A DNA stretch of 64,000 nt from Deltaproteobacteria bacterium (lineage in GTDB: Bacteria; Myxococcota_A; Polyangia; Polyangiales; Houyiibacteriaceae): assembly GCA_017644045.1 (NCBI GenBank), contig JAEPMI010000004.1, positions 206,014 through 270,013 on the forward strand, written 5' to 3'. Under the pieces are notes generated by a model. The model did not search any database and was not told the origin of the DNA. It saw only the letters and a program-made list of their open reading frames with translations. The position numbers and the translations under genes were made by a program. Shown piece by piece: positions 7,972 through 16,211 of this stretch (position 1 is the stretch's first letter; every line of letters begins with the position of its first letter).

Positions 7972-8937
7972 ATGGGACACATGGGAGAGACGCGAGCGAA
8001 GAACCCGAAGCGAGGCGGCCGGACGTTGGCATCCGTCTCGATGGCGCTCGGCGCGGTGCTGCTGATCGCGGCCGCGTCGGTCGCGCAGGATCGCGCGACG
8101 CTCATTCGCTCCCTACACAACGCCAGCGACTTCCGGGTGAAGGTCCAGGTCGCGTTCGCGATGGGCAACCAAGGCGACAGCGCCTACCGGCCGCACCTCG
8201 AGCGCGCGCTTCGCGACTCGAACCCCGCGGTGCGGGCCGCCGCCGCCACGGCGCTCGGTCGGCTCGGCGATCGGGCCGCGCTCTCCGCGCTCCGACGCGC
8301 GAAGCGCGACTCGTCGGCGTCGGTTCGGATGCAGGCGGAGCGATCCATCGAGCGGTTGAACGAAGCGCCGGAGCCCACGCCCCCGGCCCAAGCGCCCCGC
8401 GCGACGACTGGAACCAACGGTCGCTACCCGACCGTCGCCGTCGTGCCCGAGGCGCGCAGCGGCACGCCCTGGAACCGGGTCCGTTACGTCATCGTCCTCG
8501 GGGACATCTCGGACCGCTCGAACACCCGCGCCGGTCGAGCGGTGATCGGCACGCTCCGCGAGGAGATGAAGGCGGCGCTGACCGTCCACCGCGGCGTGAA
8601 GGTCTTCGACTCGCCCGCGATGATCGACGAGCGCGACCGGCGCCAGATCGAGCGTCGGCGGCTGCCCAAACTCCGCCTCGAGGGCAACGTGGTGGACATC
8701 GACCGCCGCCGTCAGCGCTCCGAGGTCTCCGTCCGCGCCGAGGTGCGTCTGGTCCTGCTCTCCGAGCCCGGCCGCGATCTCCGCGGCATGATGTCGGGGG
8801 CGGCCACCGGCAGCGAGCCGCCCCGCAGGAACCAGCGCGAGCAGGTCCAGCGGCTGGCACAGCGGGCCGTGAGCGCCGCCGTCCGGAGCGCTCTGAGCGA
8901 CGCCCCCTCCGCCCTGCAACGCGCCGCCCGCCGCTGA
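7972..8937 (+). CDS. Secreted or membrane-anchored HEAT-repeat protein
   Basis: The N-terminus has a hydrophobic segment (SMALGAVLLIAAASVAQ, ~residues 23-40), probably a signal peptide or anchor. HEAT repeats follow: RVKVQVAFAMGNQGD, AVRAAAATALGRLGD and SVRMQAERSIERL, each about 30 residues. After a Pro/Ala linker, residues ~150-300 form an uncharacterised domain that begins VRYVIVLGDISDRSN. No catalytic motif is visible. HEAT arrays usually serve protein contacts. The gene lies alone between the porin-like gene and ttcA. Function unknown. Confidence 0.75.
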   Translation: MGHMGETRAKNPKRGGRTLASVSMALGAVLLIAAASVAQDRATLIRSLHNASDFRVKVQVAFAMGNQGDSAYRPHLERALRDSNPAVRAAAATALGRLGDRAALSALRRAKRDSSASVRMQAERSIERLNEAPEPTPPAQAPRATTGTNGRYPTVAVVPEARSGTPWNRVRYVIVLGDISDRSNTRAGRAVIGTLREEMKAALTVHRGVKVFDSPAMIDERDRRQIERRRLPKLRLEGNVVDIDRRRQRSEVSVRAEVRLVLLSEPGRDLRGMMSGAATGSEPPRRNQREQVQRLAQRAVSAAVRSALSDAPSALQRAARR

Positions 8938-8989
8938 GCGTGGGCGTTCCGCCCTTGCCGCGCCCCGACCGGACCCGCATACCGAACCC

Positions 8990-9877
8990 GTGAACTCCGT
9001 CCTCGAGAAGAAGCTCGCGCGTCAGATGGGCCACTGCATCCGAGATTTCGGGCTGGTCGAGGACGGCGATCGAGTGATGGTCTGCCTGAGCGGCGGCAAG
9101 GACAGCTACGCGCTCATCCACCTCCTCGAGCGGGCCCGCAAGAAGGCGCCCATCCGCTTCGAGCTCGTGGCCGTCCACCTGGACCAGGGCCACCCGGGCT
9201 ACGACGGGACGCCGCTCCGGAGCTGGCTCGAGGAGCGCGGCTACGAGCACCGGATCCTCTCCGAGGACACGTACACGGTCGTGAAGCGCAACGTGCCCGA
9301 AGGGAAGACCTACTGCTCGGTCTGCTCCCGACTGCGTCGCGGCATCCTCTACAACGCCGCCGAGGAGCTCGGCTGCACCAAGATCGCGCTCGGCCACCAC
9401 CGCGACGACGCCATCGAGACCCTGATGCTCAACATGATGTTCACCGGGAGCCTCGGCGCGATGCCGGCCCGGCTGGTGAGCGACGACGGACGGAACACGG
9501 TCATCCGGCCGCTCCTCTACTGCGCCGAGCGCGATCTCGCGGAGTTCGCGGAGGACCAGGCCTTCCCGATTCTCCCGTGCGATCTGTGTGGATCGCAGGA
9601 CAACCTCTGGCGCCAACAGGTCAAACGACTGCTGGGGGATCTAGAAACCCGAATCCCGGACGTACGGGAGAGCATGCTCGCTGCCATCGGAAACGTGCGT
9701 GCCCGGCACCTGCTGGATCCGCGGCTCACCGAGGCCACCCCTGAAGGGGCCTCGACCGCGGCCCCCCCTGGAGGGGCTCCGCCCGCGGGCCCGCGGGGTG
9801 CGCGCCGCAGCCTACCCATTCTCGGTGACGCTCCCCCTTCTAGGACCCGCCCGTCGGGTGGTATCCTGGGGCAGTGA
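8990..9877 (+). CDS. ttcA: tRNA 2-thiocytidine(32) synthetase TtcA
   Basis: TtcA thiolates C32 of certain tRNAs using ATP and a 4Fe-4S cluster. The PP-loop SGGKDS is at residues 34-39. Cluster Cys109 and Cys112 lie in TYCSVCSRLRRG, and a further pair, Cys197/Cys200, lies in LPCDLCGSQ. HHRDDAIETLML is the family's conserved helix. It starts at GTG. The enzyme core ends near residue 245. The last ~50 residues are a low-complexity Ala/Pro/Gly tail coded by GC-rich palindromes. Its stop overlaps the pilZ start (GTGA). Confidence 0.92.
   Translation: MNSVLEKKLARQMGHCIRDFGLVEDGDRVMVCLSGGKDSYALIHLLERARKKAPIRFELVAVHLDQGHPGYDGTPLRSWLEERGYEHRILSEDTYTVVKRNVPEGKTYCSVCSRLRRGILYNAAEELGCTKIALGHHRDDAIETLMLNMMFTGSLGAMPARLVSDDGRNTVIRPLLYCAERDLAEFAEDQAFPILPCDLCGSQDNLWRQQVKRLLGDLETRIPDVRESMLAAIGNVRARHLLDPRLTEATPEGASTAAPPGGAPPAGPRGARRSLPILGDAPPSRTRPSGGILGQ
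9731..9783. repeat. Two tandem GC-rich hairpins inside the ttcA 3' end
   Basis: An imperfect stem GAGGC..CCCC / GGGGCCTC lies at 9731-9753, and a second stem GCGG..CCCC / GGGG..CCGC lies at 9759-9783. Both are translated in the TtcA frame as its low-complexity tail. They resemble REP-type elements that have entered the end of a gene. Confidence 0.5.
9862..9867 (+). promoter_or_regulatory. -10-like box TATCCT before pilZ
   Basis: TATCCT lies inside the ttcA 3' end, 6 bases before the pilZ GTG. It may give the pilZ-kinase-greB genes their own transcript. Confidence 0.3.
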
Positions 9878-10230
9878 CAGAGGGCGCACATTTCCGCTCC
9901 GGAAGACGGATGCCCCTCGAGATGCGCCTGCGCTTCCGCACGGGCGCGGCGCTGGAACACGAAGGGAGCACGGTGGATCTCGGCATGGGGGGCGCGTTCG
10001 TTCAGACGAGGCATCTTCCGAGCGTCGGTGAGGCCATCGTCGTCCTGCTGACCGCGCCGACGGCGTGGGACCCGCTCGAGCTCGGTGGCCGCGTGCGCTG
10101 GGTCCACGACGGGCAGGCGGGCAAGGAGCGCGGCTTCGGCGTGAAGTTCGATCCCATCGAGCCCTCCCGCGCTCGTGCCCTCTACGAGCTGCTCCAGGCC
10201 AACGCGTTCATCGACGAGGACGACTCTTGA
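9874..10230 (+). CDS. PilZ domain protein
   Basis: Small 118-residue protein that is essentially one PilZ domain, the c-di-GMP receptor fold. The N-terminal Arg motif is present (FRSGRRMPLEMR). The second motif reads STVDLGMGGAFV, so the usual D-x-S-x-x-G Ser is Gly, which may weaken c-di-GMP binding. The C-terminal part (GRVRWVHDGQ, RGFGVKFD) fits the barrel. It resembles the myxobacterial PilZ paralogue family TIGR02266 (from memory). Both ends overlap neighbours by 4 bases, coupling it to ttcA and the kinase. Confidence 0.82.
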   Translation: MTEGAHFRSGRRMPLEMRLRFRTGAALEHEGSTVDLGMGGAFVQTRHLPSVGEAIVVLLTAPTAWDPLELGGRVRWVHDGQAGKERGFGVKFDPIEPSRARALYELLQANAFIDEDDS

Positions 10231-11897
10231 GCGCCCCCCGATCCGAAGACGAGCACCGCGGCCTCTCGTCGGTCGAGCTCGACACCGAGGTGGACACGCT
10301 CTTCGGCGACCACGCCGCGTGGATCGGCCGGACGATCGACGATCGCTACCGCATCCTCGACCGCCTCGGCGAAGGCGGCATGGGCACGATCTACATCGCG
10401 GAGCACCTGACCCTCGGCAAGCGGGTCGCGCTCAAGACCGTGCATCCGGAGTTCGCGGGCGACGGCGCAGTCGCCGAGCGCTTCGCGCGAGAAGCGACGG
10501 CGACCGCCAAGCTCGACCACCCGCACGTCGCGAGCGCCATCGACTACGGCCTCCTTCCCGAAGGCGGTGCCTACCTGGTGATGCAGCTGGTGCTCGGCCA
10601 CTCGCTGCACGAAGAGATGGACCGACACGGCGCGATCGCGTGGCCTCGGGCCTGCGCCATCGCCAGTCAGATCGCAGATGCCCTCGCGGCGGCGCACGGC
10701 AAGGGGATCGTCCACCGCGACCTGAAGCCGGAGAACGTCATGCTCGAGCCGCGCGACGACGGCTCGGAGCTCGTGAAGGTCCTCGACTTCGGTATCGCCC
10801 GGGTGAAGTCCAGCGGGGACGGCGACTCGATCCGTCCACCGGCGCCGACTGGTAGCCGCAAGGCTGCGCCCCCTCGCGCCCTGACCCAGGTGGGCATGGT
10901 GGTCGGGACCCCCGGCTACATGGCGCCAGAGCAGGCGAAGGGTTCGTCGAAGGTCGACCATCGCGCCGACCTCTACGCCCTCGGCGTCTTGATCTGGGAG
11001 ATGATCAGCGGGCTGGCGCTCTTCGACTCGGAAGACTTCCGGGAGATCCTCGCGCTCCAGCTCGCGAACGACGTGGCGCCGCTGCAGGACACCGTCCCGC
11101 CGGACGACGTGATCCCGCCGGCGCTCCAGGAGCTCGTCGACTCGCTGATCACCGTGAAGCCCGACAAGCGACCGGACAGCGCCAGCGAGGTCCGTGACGT
11201 GCTCCGCGAGATCGGGATGCAGGCGATCGTCGAGGGCGACAACCGCGCGCGCGCCGCGATGCGGCTGACGCCGCCCTCGGGGCGCTACTCGCTCGACCCG
11301 GAGCCCACCGAGGCACCCGCGCTGGACAAGGGCCACTTCGAGGACAAGAAGGGCGGCCTCAAGATCTGGGTCATCAGCCTCGTCGCGGCGCTGGCGATCG
11401 GCGGGATCGTGCTCGGCGTCGCCCTGCTCAAGAAGCCTGCGGAGCCGGAGCAGAACCCGGAGCTGATCGAAGAGCTCTTCGAGAAGGCGAAGCAAGTGCA
11501 CGCGGCGCAGGAGCTCGAGCGGCAGGTCGGGCTGCTCTTCGACGAACGCGACAAGGACATCCGACGGCAGGCCGCGCTGTGGCTTCTCGATCACGAGCCC
11601 GCCGACGAGGTCGAGCCCTACGTGCGCAGCGTGGCGAACCTCGAGCTCGCGCGCGGCTGCCGAGAGATCCGCGGCGAGCTGCAGCGGCTCGCGACCGCGG
11701 GTGACGTCCGGGTGATCCCGGCGATTCAGCGCATGAGCGACACGCCGCACACGTGCGGGCCGCGCAACCGCGGCGACTGCTACGCGTGCGTCCGGCGCGA
11801 CATCGAGGACGCGCTCGAGTCACTGCACGCCGCCGAGGCCGCTGCCGAAGGCGAGCCCGCGGAAGAAGCCGAAGGCGCCGAGCCGACCGAGGAATGA
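10227..11897 (+). CDS. Membrane Ser/Thr protein kinase (Pkn2 type)
   Basis: The start is a TTG at 10227 overlapping the pilZ stop (TTGA), giving 556 residues. The kinase domain begins YRILDRLGEGGMGTIY. It carries VALKTV (ATP Lys), HRDLKPENV with catalytic Asp165, DFGIAR and GTPGYMAPEQ, so it should be active. An insert of ~25 residues separates the DFG and APE motifs. One membrane segment, IWVISLVAALAIGGIVLG, begins at ~380. The C-terminal ~150 residues are helical and charged with a late Cys group (HTCGPRNRGDCYAC), and may be a sensor. It overlaps greB by 4 bases. Confidence 0.9.
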   Translation: MSAPRSEDEHRGLSSVELDTEVDTLFGDHAAWIGRTIDDRYRILDRLGEGGMGTIYIAEHLTLGKRVALKTVHPEFAGDGAVAERFAREATATAKLDHPHVASAIDYGLLPEGGAYLVMQLVLGHSLHEEMDRHGAIAWPRACAIASQIADALAAAHGKGIVHRDLKPENVMLEPRDDGSELVKVLDFGIARVKSSGDGDSIRPPAPTGSRKAAPPRALTQVGMVVGTPGYMAPEQAKGSSKVDHRADLYALGVLIWEMISGLALFDSEDFREILALQLANDVAPLQDTVPPDDVIPPALQELVDSLITVKPDKRPDSASEVRDVLREIGMQAIVEGDNRARAAMRLTPPSGRYSLDPEPTEAPALDKGHFEDKKGGLKIWVISLVAALAIGGIVLGVALLKKPAEPEQNPELIEELFEKAKQVHAAQELERQVGLLFDERDKDIRRQAALWLLDHEPADEVEPYVRSVANLELARGCREIRGELQRLATAGDVRVIPAIQRMSDTPHTCGPRNRGDCYACVRRDIEDALESLHAAEAAAEGEPAEEAEGAEPTEE

Positions 11898-12406
11898 CTC
11901 GCCGGGCCCGCAAAGCGCGGCCCCAGGGGAGTCACTACATCACCCCCGAAGGCTACGAACGCTACCGAGCCGAGCTCGCGCATCTCTGGCAGGTCGAGCG
12001 ACCGCAGGTCACCCAGGGGGTCGCGGACGCCGCGGCCGAGGGCGATCGCTCCGAGAACGCCGAGTACATCTACGGCAAGAAGCGGCTCCGGGCGATCGAC
12101 CGCCGCATCCGTTTCCTGAGCAAGCGCCTCGACGAGCTCGAGGTCGTCGAGAACGACGCGCGCAAGGATCCAGAGCGGGTCTACTTCGGCGCCTGGGTCA
12201 CGGTGGAAGACGAGGATGGCGGCGAACGCGTCTACCGCATCGTGGGCCCGGACGAGCACGACATGGATGAGCGCTTCGTCTCGATGGACGCGCCGCTCGG
12301 TCGCGCGCTGCTCGGGAAGCGACTGGACGACGAGGTGCTGGTGCGGCGGCCGAAGGGTGACCTCGAGCTGCTCATCGTCGAGATCGCCTACGCCGCGCCG
12401 GAGTAG
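11894..12406 (+). CDS. greB: Transcript cleavage/elongation factor GreB
   Basis: GreB enters the RNA polymerase secondary channel and stimulates cleavage of backtracked RNA. The 170 residues match GreB more closely than GreA: ITPEGYERYRAELAHLW, then the tip motif GDRSENAEYIYGKKRLR with the acidic residues that position Mg, and the C-terminal FKBP-like part (YFGAWVTVEDEDGG, YRIVGPDE). The first ~14 residues are a basic extension. It starts with an ATGA overlap on the kinase gene. Its place behind ttcA, pilZ and a kinase is unusual. Confidence 0.92.
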   Translation: MTRRARKARPQGSHYITPEGYERYRAELAHLWQVERPQVTQGVADAAAEGDRSENAEYIYGKKRLRAIDRRIRFLSKRLDELEVVENDARKDPERVYFGAWVTVEDEDGGERVYRIVGPDEHDMDERFVSMDAPLGRALLGKRLDDEVLVRRPKGDLELLIVEIAYAAPE

Positions 12407-12437
12407 CGCTTCGCCCCAGAGTCCCCGGCTCTCGTGG

Positions 12438-12443
12438 TATCGC
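12438..12443 (+). promoter_or_regulatory. -10-like box TATCGC
   Basis: TATCGC ends 6 bases before the ATG at 12450. The final T of TANNNT is missing, so this is a weak member of the set. Confidence 0.25.
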
Positions 12444-12449
12444 CATCGG

Positions 12450-13523
12450 ATGAACGACGAACGCGCCGCGCTCCGGAGCGAGTGCCGCATCATCCAGGCC
12501 CACGGCGAGCGGGACATCCCGGCGCTGCTCGTGCGCACGGCCGAGTGGTGCCGCGAGAACGACGTGGCTCACGACCTCTACGGTCGCGGGGAGATGATCG
12601 AGCGCTTCGAGGCCGAGGTCGCCGAGCGTCTCGGCTTCGAGGCCGGACGCTTCATGCCGACGGGCACGCTGGCGCAGCAGGTGGCGCTGCGGGTGTGGTG
12701 CGAACGCGCCGGCAGCGACCACGTGGGCATGCACCCGACCTCGCACGTCGAGCTGCACGAGGAGCACGGGCTCGCGCATCTCCATCGACTGCGAACGACG
12801 CTGATCGGACCGGCCGACGAGCCGATGCTCGCCGAGCACCTGGACGAGGTGCCCGAGCCGCTGGCGGCGCTACTCGTCGAGCTCCCGATCCGCGAGGCCG
12901 GGGGCAAGCTGCCGAGCCGAGAGCAACTCGACTCGTTGATCGCCGAGGCCGAACGACGCGGCATTCCGCTCCACCTGGACGGTGCACGCCTCTGGGAGTG
13001 TGGCCCCTTCTACGACGCTCCCTACGACGCCATCTGTCGCGGCTTCTCGTCTTGCTACGTGTCGTTCTACAAGGGCATCGGCGCCCTCCCCGGCGCGATG
13101 CTGCTCGGCCCGGCCGACTTCATCGTGGAGGCGACGATCTGGCAGCGCCGCTGCGGCGGCAACCCCTACACGCTCACGCCGCAGGCCGCGTCGGCCGCCA
13201 TGCAGCTCGAGGAACGCCTCGCGCGGATGCCTGCGTATCTCGAGCGCGCTCAGCGCTTCGCTCGAGCTCTCTCGACGATCGATGGGCTGACGGTCGTTCC
13301 GAACCCGCCCCACATCAACATGGTGCACGTGCAGCTCGGGCTCGACGCCGACCTCGCGCAGGACGCCCGCGATCGGGTCGCTCGGGAGACCGGCCTCTGG
13401 CTCTTCGGCCCGGCGAAGCCGTCCGCGGAGGGGCGGCTGAACCTCGAGTACTACGTCGGCGACGCGATGATGGCGCTCACCGACGAAGCGCTCGGCGATG
13501 CGTTCTCGCTCTTGATCTCCTGA
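12450..13523 (+). CDS. PLP-dependent threonine aldolase / beta-eliminating lyase family enzyme
   Basis: Fold-type I PLP enzyme of the threonine aldolase/beta-eliminating lyase family, 357 residues. IPLHLDGARLWECG carries the cofactor Asp and Arg, and SFYKGIGALPGAM carries the Schiff-base Lys in the spacing of L-threonine aldolases. GRFMPTGTLAQQVALR is the N-terminal phosphate-cup region. The likely reaction is cleavage of threonine or another beta-hydroxy amino acid to glycine plus aldehyde, but the family is loose and the substrate is not set by sequence. It converges with the Cys-rich lipoprotein gene 3 bases away. Confidence 0.82.
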   Translation: MNDERAALRSECRIIQAHGERDIPALLVRTAEWCRENDVAHDLYGRGEMIERFEAEVAERLGFEAGRFMPTGTLAQQVALRVWCERAGSDHVGMHPTSHVELHEEHGLAHLHRLRTTLIGPADEPMLAEHLDEVPEPLAALLVELPIREAGGKLPSREQLDSLIAEAERRGIPLHLDGARLWECGPFYDAPYDAICRGFSSCYVSFYKGIGALPGAMLLGPADFIVEATIWQRRCGGNPYTLTPQAASAAMQLEERLARMPAYLERAQRFARALSTIDGLTVVPNPPHINMVHVQLGLDADLAQDARDRVARETGLWLFGPAKPSAEGRLNLEYYVGDAMMALTDEALGDAFSLLIS

Positions 13524-13526
13524 CGT

Positions 13527-15086
13527 TCACCGGCAGACGCCGGTGTCGCTCCCGCCATCCATGCACGGGGCGCAGACCTCTCCGGACCCACACGTGGACT
13601 GCGCCAGGACGTCGGCGCCGAAGAGCGAGGCAAGGCAGTCCGGCACGCACGCGCCGCTCGCACCCGAGCCCGTCGTTCCGGCCGTGGTGCAGGGGGTCAT
13701 GGTCGCCGTCGGATCGGCGGCCCAGGGGTCGGGCACGCAGGTCTCGCCGGTGGCGCACGTGTCCTGCGGCAGTCCATCGTTCGCCGTGTCGAGCGCGGCG
13801 GGAGGGATGCAGCGCCCGCGGTCGGTGCCGCCGAGGTCACAGCAGCCGGCGTAGAGCGTCGCCGCTTCGGCCGGCTCGTCGGAGCCGACGCTGCAGGCAC
13901 CCGTGGCCTCGCCCGTGAGTGGATCGAAGCAGGGCGCACAGAGCTCACCGGCGCCGCAGTCCGCCGCCGGGAGATCGTCCGCGCGCTCGGCGACGAGGGG
14001 CAGGCAGCTCGGGAGGCAGCGGCCTTCGCCGTCCGCGTGCGAGCGACAGCTCGCGGCGACGTGCGATGTGTCCGCGTAGGCGGTGAGCGCACAGAGCGAT
14101 CCGTCCGCGCATCCATCGGCGCCGTAGAGCGATCGTTCCTCGCTGCCGAGCAGCGCACTCGCCACGCAGACGCCCGCGTCGGCGCAGCAGGCGGTGGGGC
14201 CTGCCTCGGCGGGTTCGTCGCCGCGAATGTCGCACGCGCCGGTGGCCTCGCCGGTGCGCGCGTCGAAGCACGGCGTGCAGAGCAGTCCCTCCGCACAGTC
14301 GTCCTGGGCGAGCGAGTCCGCGCGCTCGGCCACGAGCGGGACGCACGCGGGGAGGCATCGGCCCTCGGCGCTGCCGCCGGTGGTGCAGGACGGAGGCTGG
14401 TGACCCTCGTCCGCGTAGGCGTTCGGCTCGCAGAGCAGGCCGTCGCCACACGTGTCCATGCCGAAGAGCACCTGCTCCTCGTCGCCGAGTGACTCGGGAG
14501 CGACACAGAAGCCCGTGTCACCGCAGCAGGCGTCGAGCGTGCTCGACGGCTCGGCCGGGCCGGGGTCACAGCTGAGCTCGCAGGCGCCGGTGTCCGCGCC
14601 GGTCTCGGGATCGAAGCACGGGACGCAGCGCTCGTCGTCGCCGCAGCTGTCGACCGGCAGGGACAACCGGTCGGAGACGTCCCAGGGAATGCAGTTGGAG
14701 ACGCAGCGTCCCTCCACGCCCCCCACCGACCGACAGCTCGCCAGGGTGAAGTCTCCGCCGCTCGCGATGAGACCGTCGGGAACGCAGACCTGACCCTCTT
14801 CGTCGCAGTCCTGGAGGAAGCTCAGGAACTCCGAAGGAACCGCGACCGCCCGGACGCAGCGGGCATTCTCGCAGAGCGGGCAGGCGGGGAAGAGGTTCGG
14901 ATCGAACACGGGCGGACCGGTGTGCTCGCACCCCATGTCGGGCTCGGGCCCGGAGTCGCGCGGGACACCACGATCCGCGGGTACGAAGGCGTCCACGGGG
15001 TCGGCGTCATCGTCGCCGCATCCTGCCGCGACGGCGATCAGGCAGAGGGAGACGAAGGCGCTGCGCAAAAATCGTTCACCAGGCAC
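13527..15086 (-). CDS. Cys-rich tandem-repeat lipoprotein
   Basis: The GTG start at 15086 gives MPGERFLRSAFVSLC followed by lipobox VAAGC (Cys23). An ATG at 15143 would add 19 residues. After an Asp/Pro/Ser linker the mature protein holds at least four ~95-residue modules with regular Cys spacing. Each has a strand like GRCLPACVPLVAERAD, then a C-x-x-C-F-D-x-x-T-G-x-x-T-G-A-C core (for example CTPCFDARTGEATGAC). The modules are more like each other than like anything I recognise. It is probably a disulfide-rich surface protein. Function unknown. Confidence 0.75.
   Translation of the reverse strand: MPGERFLRSAFVSLCLIAVAAGCGDDDADPVDAFVPADRGVPRDSGPEPDMGCEHTGPPVFDPNLFPACPLCENARCVRAVAVPSEFLSFLQDCDEEGQVCVPDGLIASGGDFTLASCRSVGGVEGRCVSNCIPWDVSDRLSLPVDSCGDDERCVPCFDPETGADTGACELSCDPGPAEPSSTLDACCGDTGFCVAPESLGDEEQVLFGMDTCGDGLLCEPNAYADEGHQPPSCTTGGSAEGRCLPACVPLVAERADSLAQDDCAEGLLCTPCFDARTGEATGACDIRGDEPAEAGPTACCADAGVCVASALLGSEERSLYGADGCADGSLCALTAYADTSHVAASCRSHADGEGRCLPSCLPLVAERADDLPAADCGAGELCAPCFDPLTGEATGACSVGSDEPAEAATLYAGCCDLGGTDRGRCIPPAALDTANDGLPQDTCATGETCVPDPWAADPTATMTPCTTAGTTGSGASGACVPDCLASLFGADVLAQSTCGSGEVCAPCMDGGSDTGVCR
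13528..13545 (+). terminator. Hairpin between convergent genes
   Basis: The stem CACCGGC / GCCGGTG (7 bp) with loop AGAC lies 4 bases after the threonine-aldolase-like stop and inside the 3' end of the Cys-rich gene. There is no T tract. Confidence 0.4.
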
Positions 15087-15174
15087 CGCGTGAGTGTGAA
15101 CGGGGTTGTCCCTAGGTGCAATGGCGTATCCATTTGGTGACATTCGCGATGACCTGGGCCAAGCGCCAGATGCG

Positions 15175-15210
15175 GCGAAGCCCGCGCTCCTGGTGGAGCG
15201 CGGGCTTCGC
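15175..15210. terminator. Perfect 16-bp hairpin, probable terminator
   Basis: GCGAAGCCCGCGCTCC (15175-15190) pairs perfectly with 15195-15210 around a TGGT loop. On the minus strand it begins 17 bases after the Spy-like stop and ahead of the next gene. It lacks a T tract on either strand. It could also shield the 3' end of the mRNA. Confidence 0.65.
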
Positions 15211-15227
15211 GGGGAGAACCGCGAGGT

Positions 15228-15947
15228 TCAGCGGTTGCCGCGGTTGCCGCGGTTGCCGTGACGGCCCCGACGTCCCTCGTGCTCGGCACGGTGCTGCTCG
15301 AGGGTGGCGCGCTGCTCGGCGGTCAGCACGGCGTCGATGGCGGTCTTGGTGCGCTGCCGGAGGGTCTGCATCGCCTCTCGGCGCTCCGCGCCCGCCTCGC
15401 TACCGTTGCGAAGCGCCTGCCGCTGGGTCCGAGCCGCCTCGAGGATGCTGCGGATCCGGCTGGCCTGGGTGTCCGAGAGCGAGAGCTTCTCGGTCATCCG
15501 AGAGACACGGCGGTCGATGCGCCGCTCCTGGTGCTGACTGCGAAGCTCCTCCATCTTCGTCTTCTGCGCCGGGGTCAGGACGTCGAGGACGAGCTGGCGG
15601 GTCTCCTGGTGGAGCTCGTGCATCGCCGCACGGTTCTCCGGGCTGCGGCCCTGGCCGCGGAGCTCCTGCCCGCGCTCGCGGGCGGACTCCATGATCGCGC
15701 GGACCTGAGCCTTCTGATTGTCGGTGAGCTCGAGCTGCTGGAGCATCCGCTGCATGCCGTGCCCACGGCGGCCGCGGTGCCCGCGTCGGTGGTGACCGTG
15801 GCCTTGGCCGCGCTCGCCTTGGGAGGCCCGTTCGCCGCGCTGAGCGGAGGCCGTGGTCGGGGGCATCGCGAAGGCGAGCCCGGCACCGAGGCCGGCGACG
15901 AGGGCGACGCGAGTCACGAAACGCTTGATCGGGGACTTGGAGGTCAT
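15228..15947 (-). CDS. Periplasmic Spy/CpxP-like (LTxxQ) protein
   Basis: The signal peptide includes RVALVAGLGAGLAFA and ends TTASAQ. The mature protein is basic, Gln/Arg/His-rich and helical, with two LTxxQ-type repeats: LELTDNQKAQVRAIM and LSLSDTQASRIRSIL, each followed by a LTPAQKTKMEEL or LTAEQRATLEQH helix. That is a duplicated Spy/CpxP layout. This family includes periplasmic stress chaperones and metal or envelope-stress sensors. A His/Gly/Arg-rich stretch (GHGHHRRGHRGRRGHG) could bind metal, and the C-terminus is NRGNRGNR. AAAGGA lies about 10 bases before the ATG as a ribosome site. Confidence 0.8.
   Translation of the reverse strand: MTSKSPIKRFVTRVALVAGLGAGLAFAMPPTTASAQRGERASQGERGQGHGHHRRGHRGRRGHGMQRMLQQLELTDNQKAQVRAIMESARERGQELRGQGRSPENRAAMHELHQETRQLVLDVLTPAQKTKMEELRSQHQERRIDRRVSRMTEKLSLSDTQASRIRSILEAARTQRQALRNGSEAGAERREAMQTLRQRTKTAIDAVLTAEQRATLEQHRAEHEGRRGRHGNRGNRGNR
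15230..15259. repeat. 9-bp tandem repeat coding NRG
   Basis: The 9-base unit GGTTGCCGC is repeated about three times and codes Asn-Arg-Gly repeats at the Spy-like C-terminus. Repeat number may vary between strains. Confidence 0.5.
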
Positions 15948-16054
15948 GGGGGTGTTTCCTTTGGCTGGTCCCGGTCCATCGCGCCGGGTTCACACAGGAG
16001 ACGCCTGGATTCTGAAGGACTCCTTAAGCCCCGAGAGATTCTTCGCGACGACGG

Positions 16055-16093
16055 ATAAAAAACGGCGGCCCCGAGCAGAGCTCGGGGCCGCCG
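16055..16093 (-). terminator. Rho-independent terminator of the metzincin gene
   Basis: The 14-bp perfect stem CGGCGGCCCCGAGC / GCTCGGGGCCGCCG has an AGA loop. On the minus strand it is followed by TTTTTTATCC. This is the only hairpin with a clear T run that I found in the window. It lies about 120 bases past the stop at 16212. Confidence 0.8.
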
Positions 16094-16211
16094 AAGTGAC
16101 CGGAACCGCAACGTTAGTGCCTGGTTAGAGGCGCAAGGGTTGGGTTGGGGAGGGACGAAGCAGTCCCGGTCGTTGGTTGGTTTCCCGGTCGCAGGTGAGG
16201 CGGAGCCCCGT

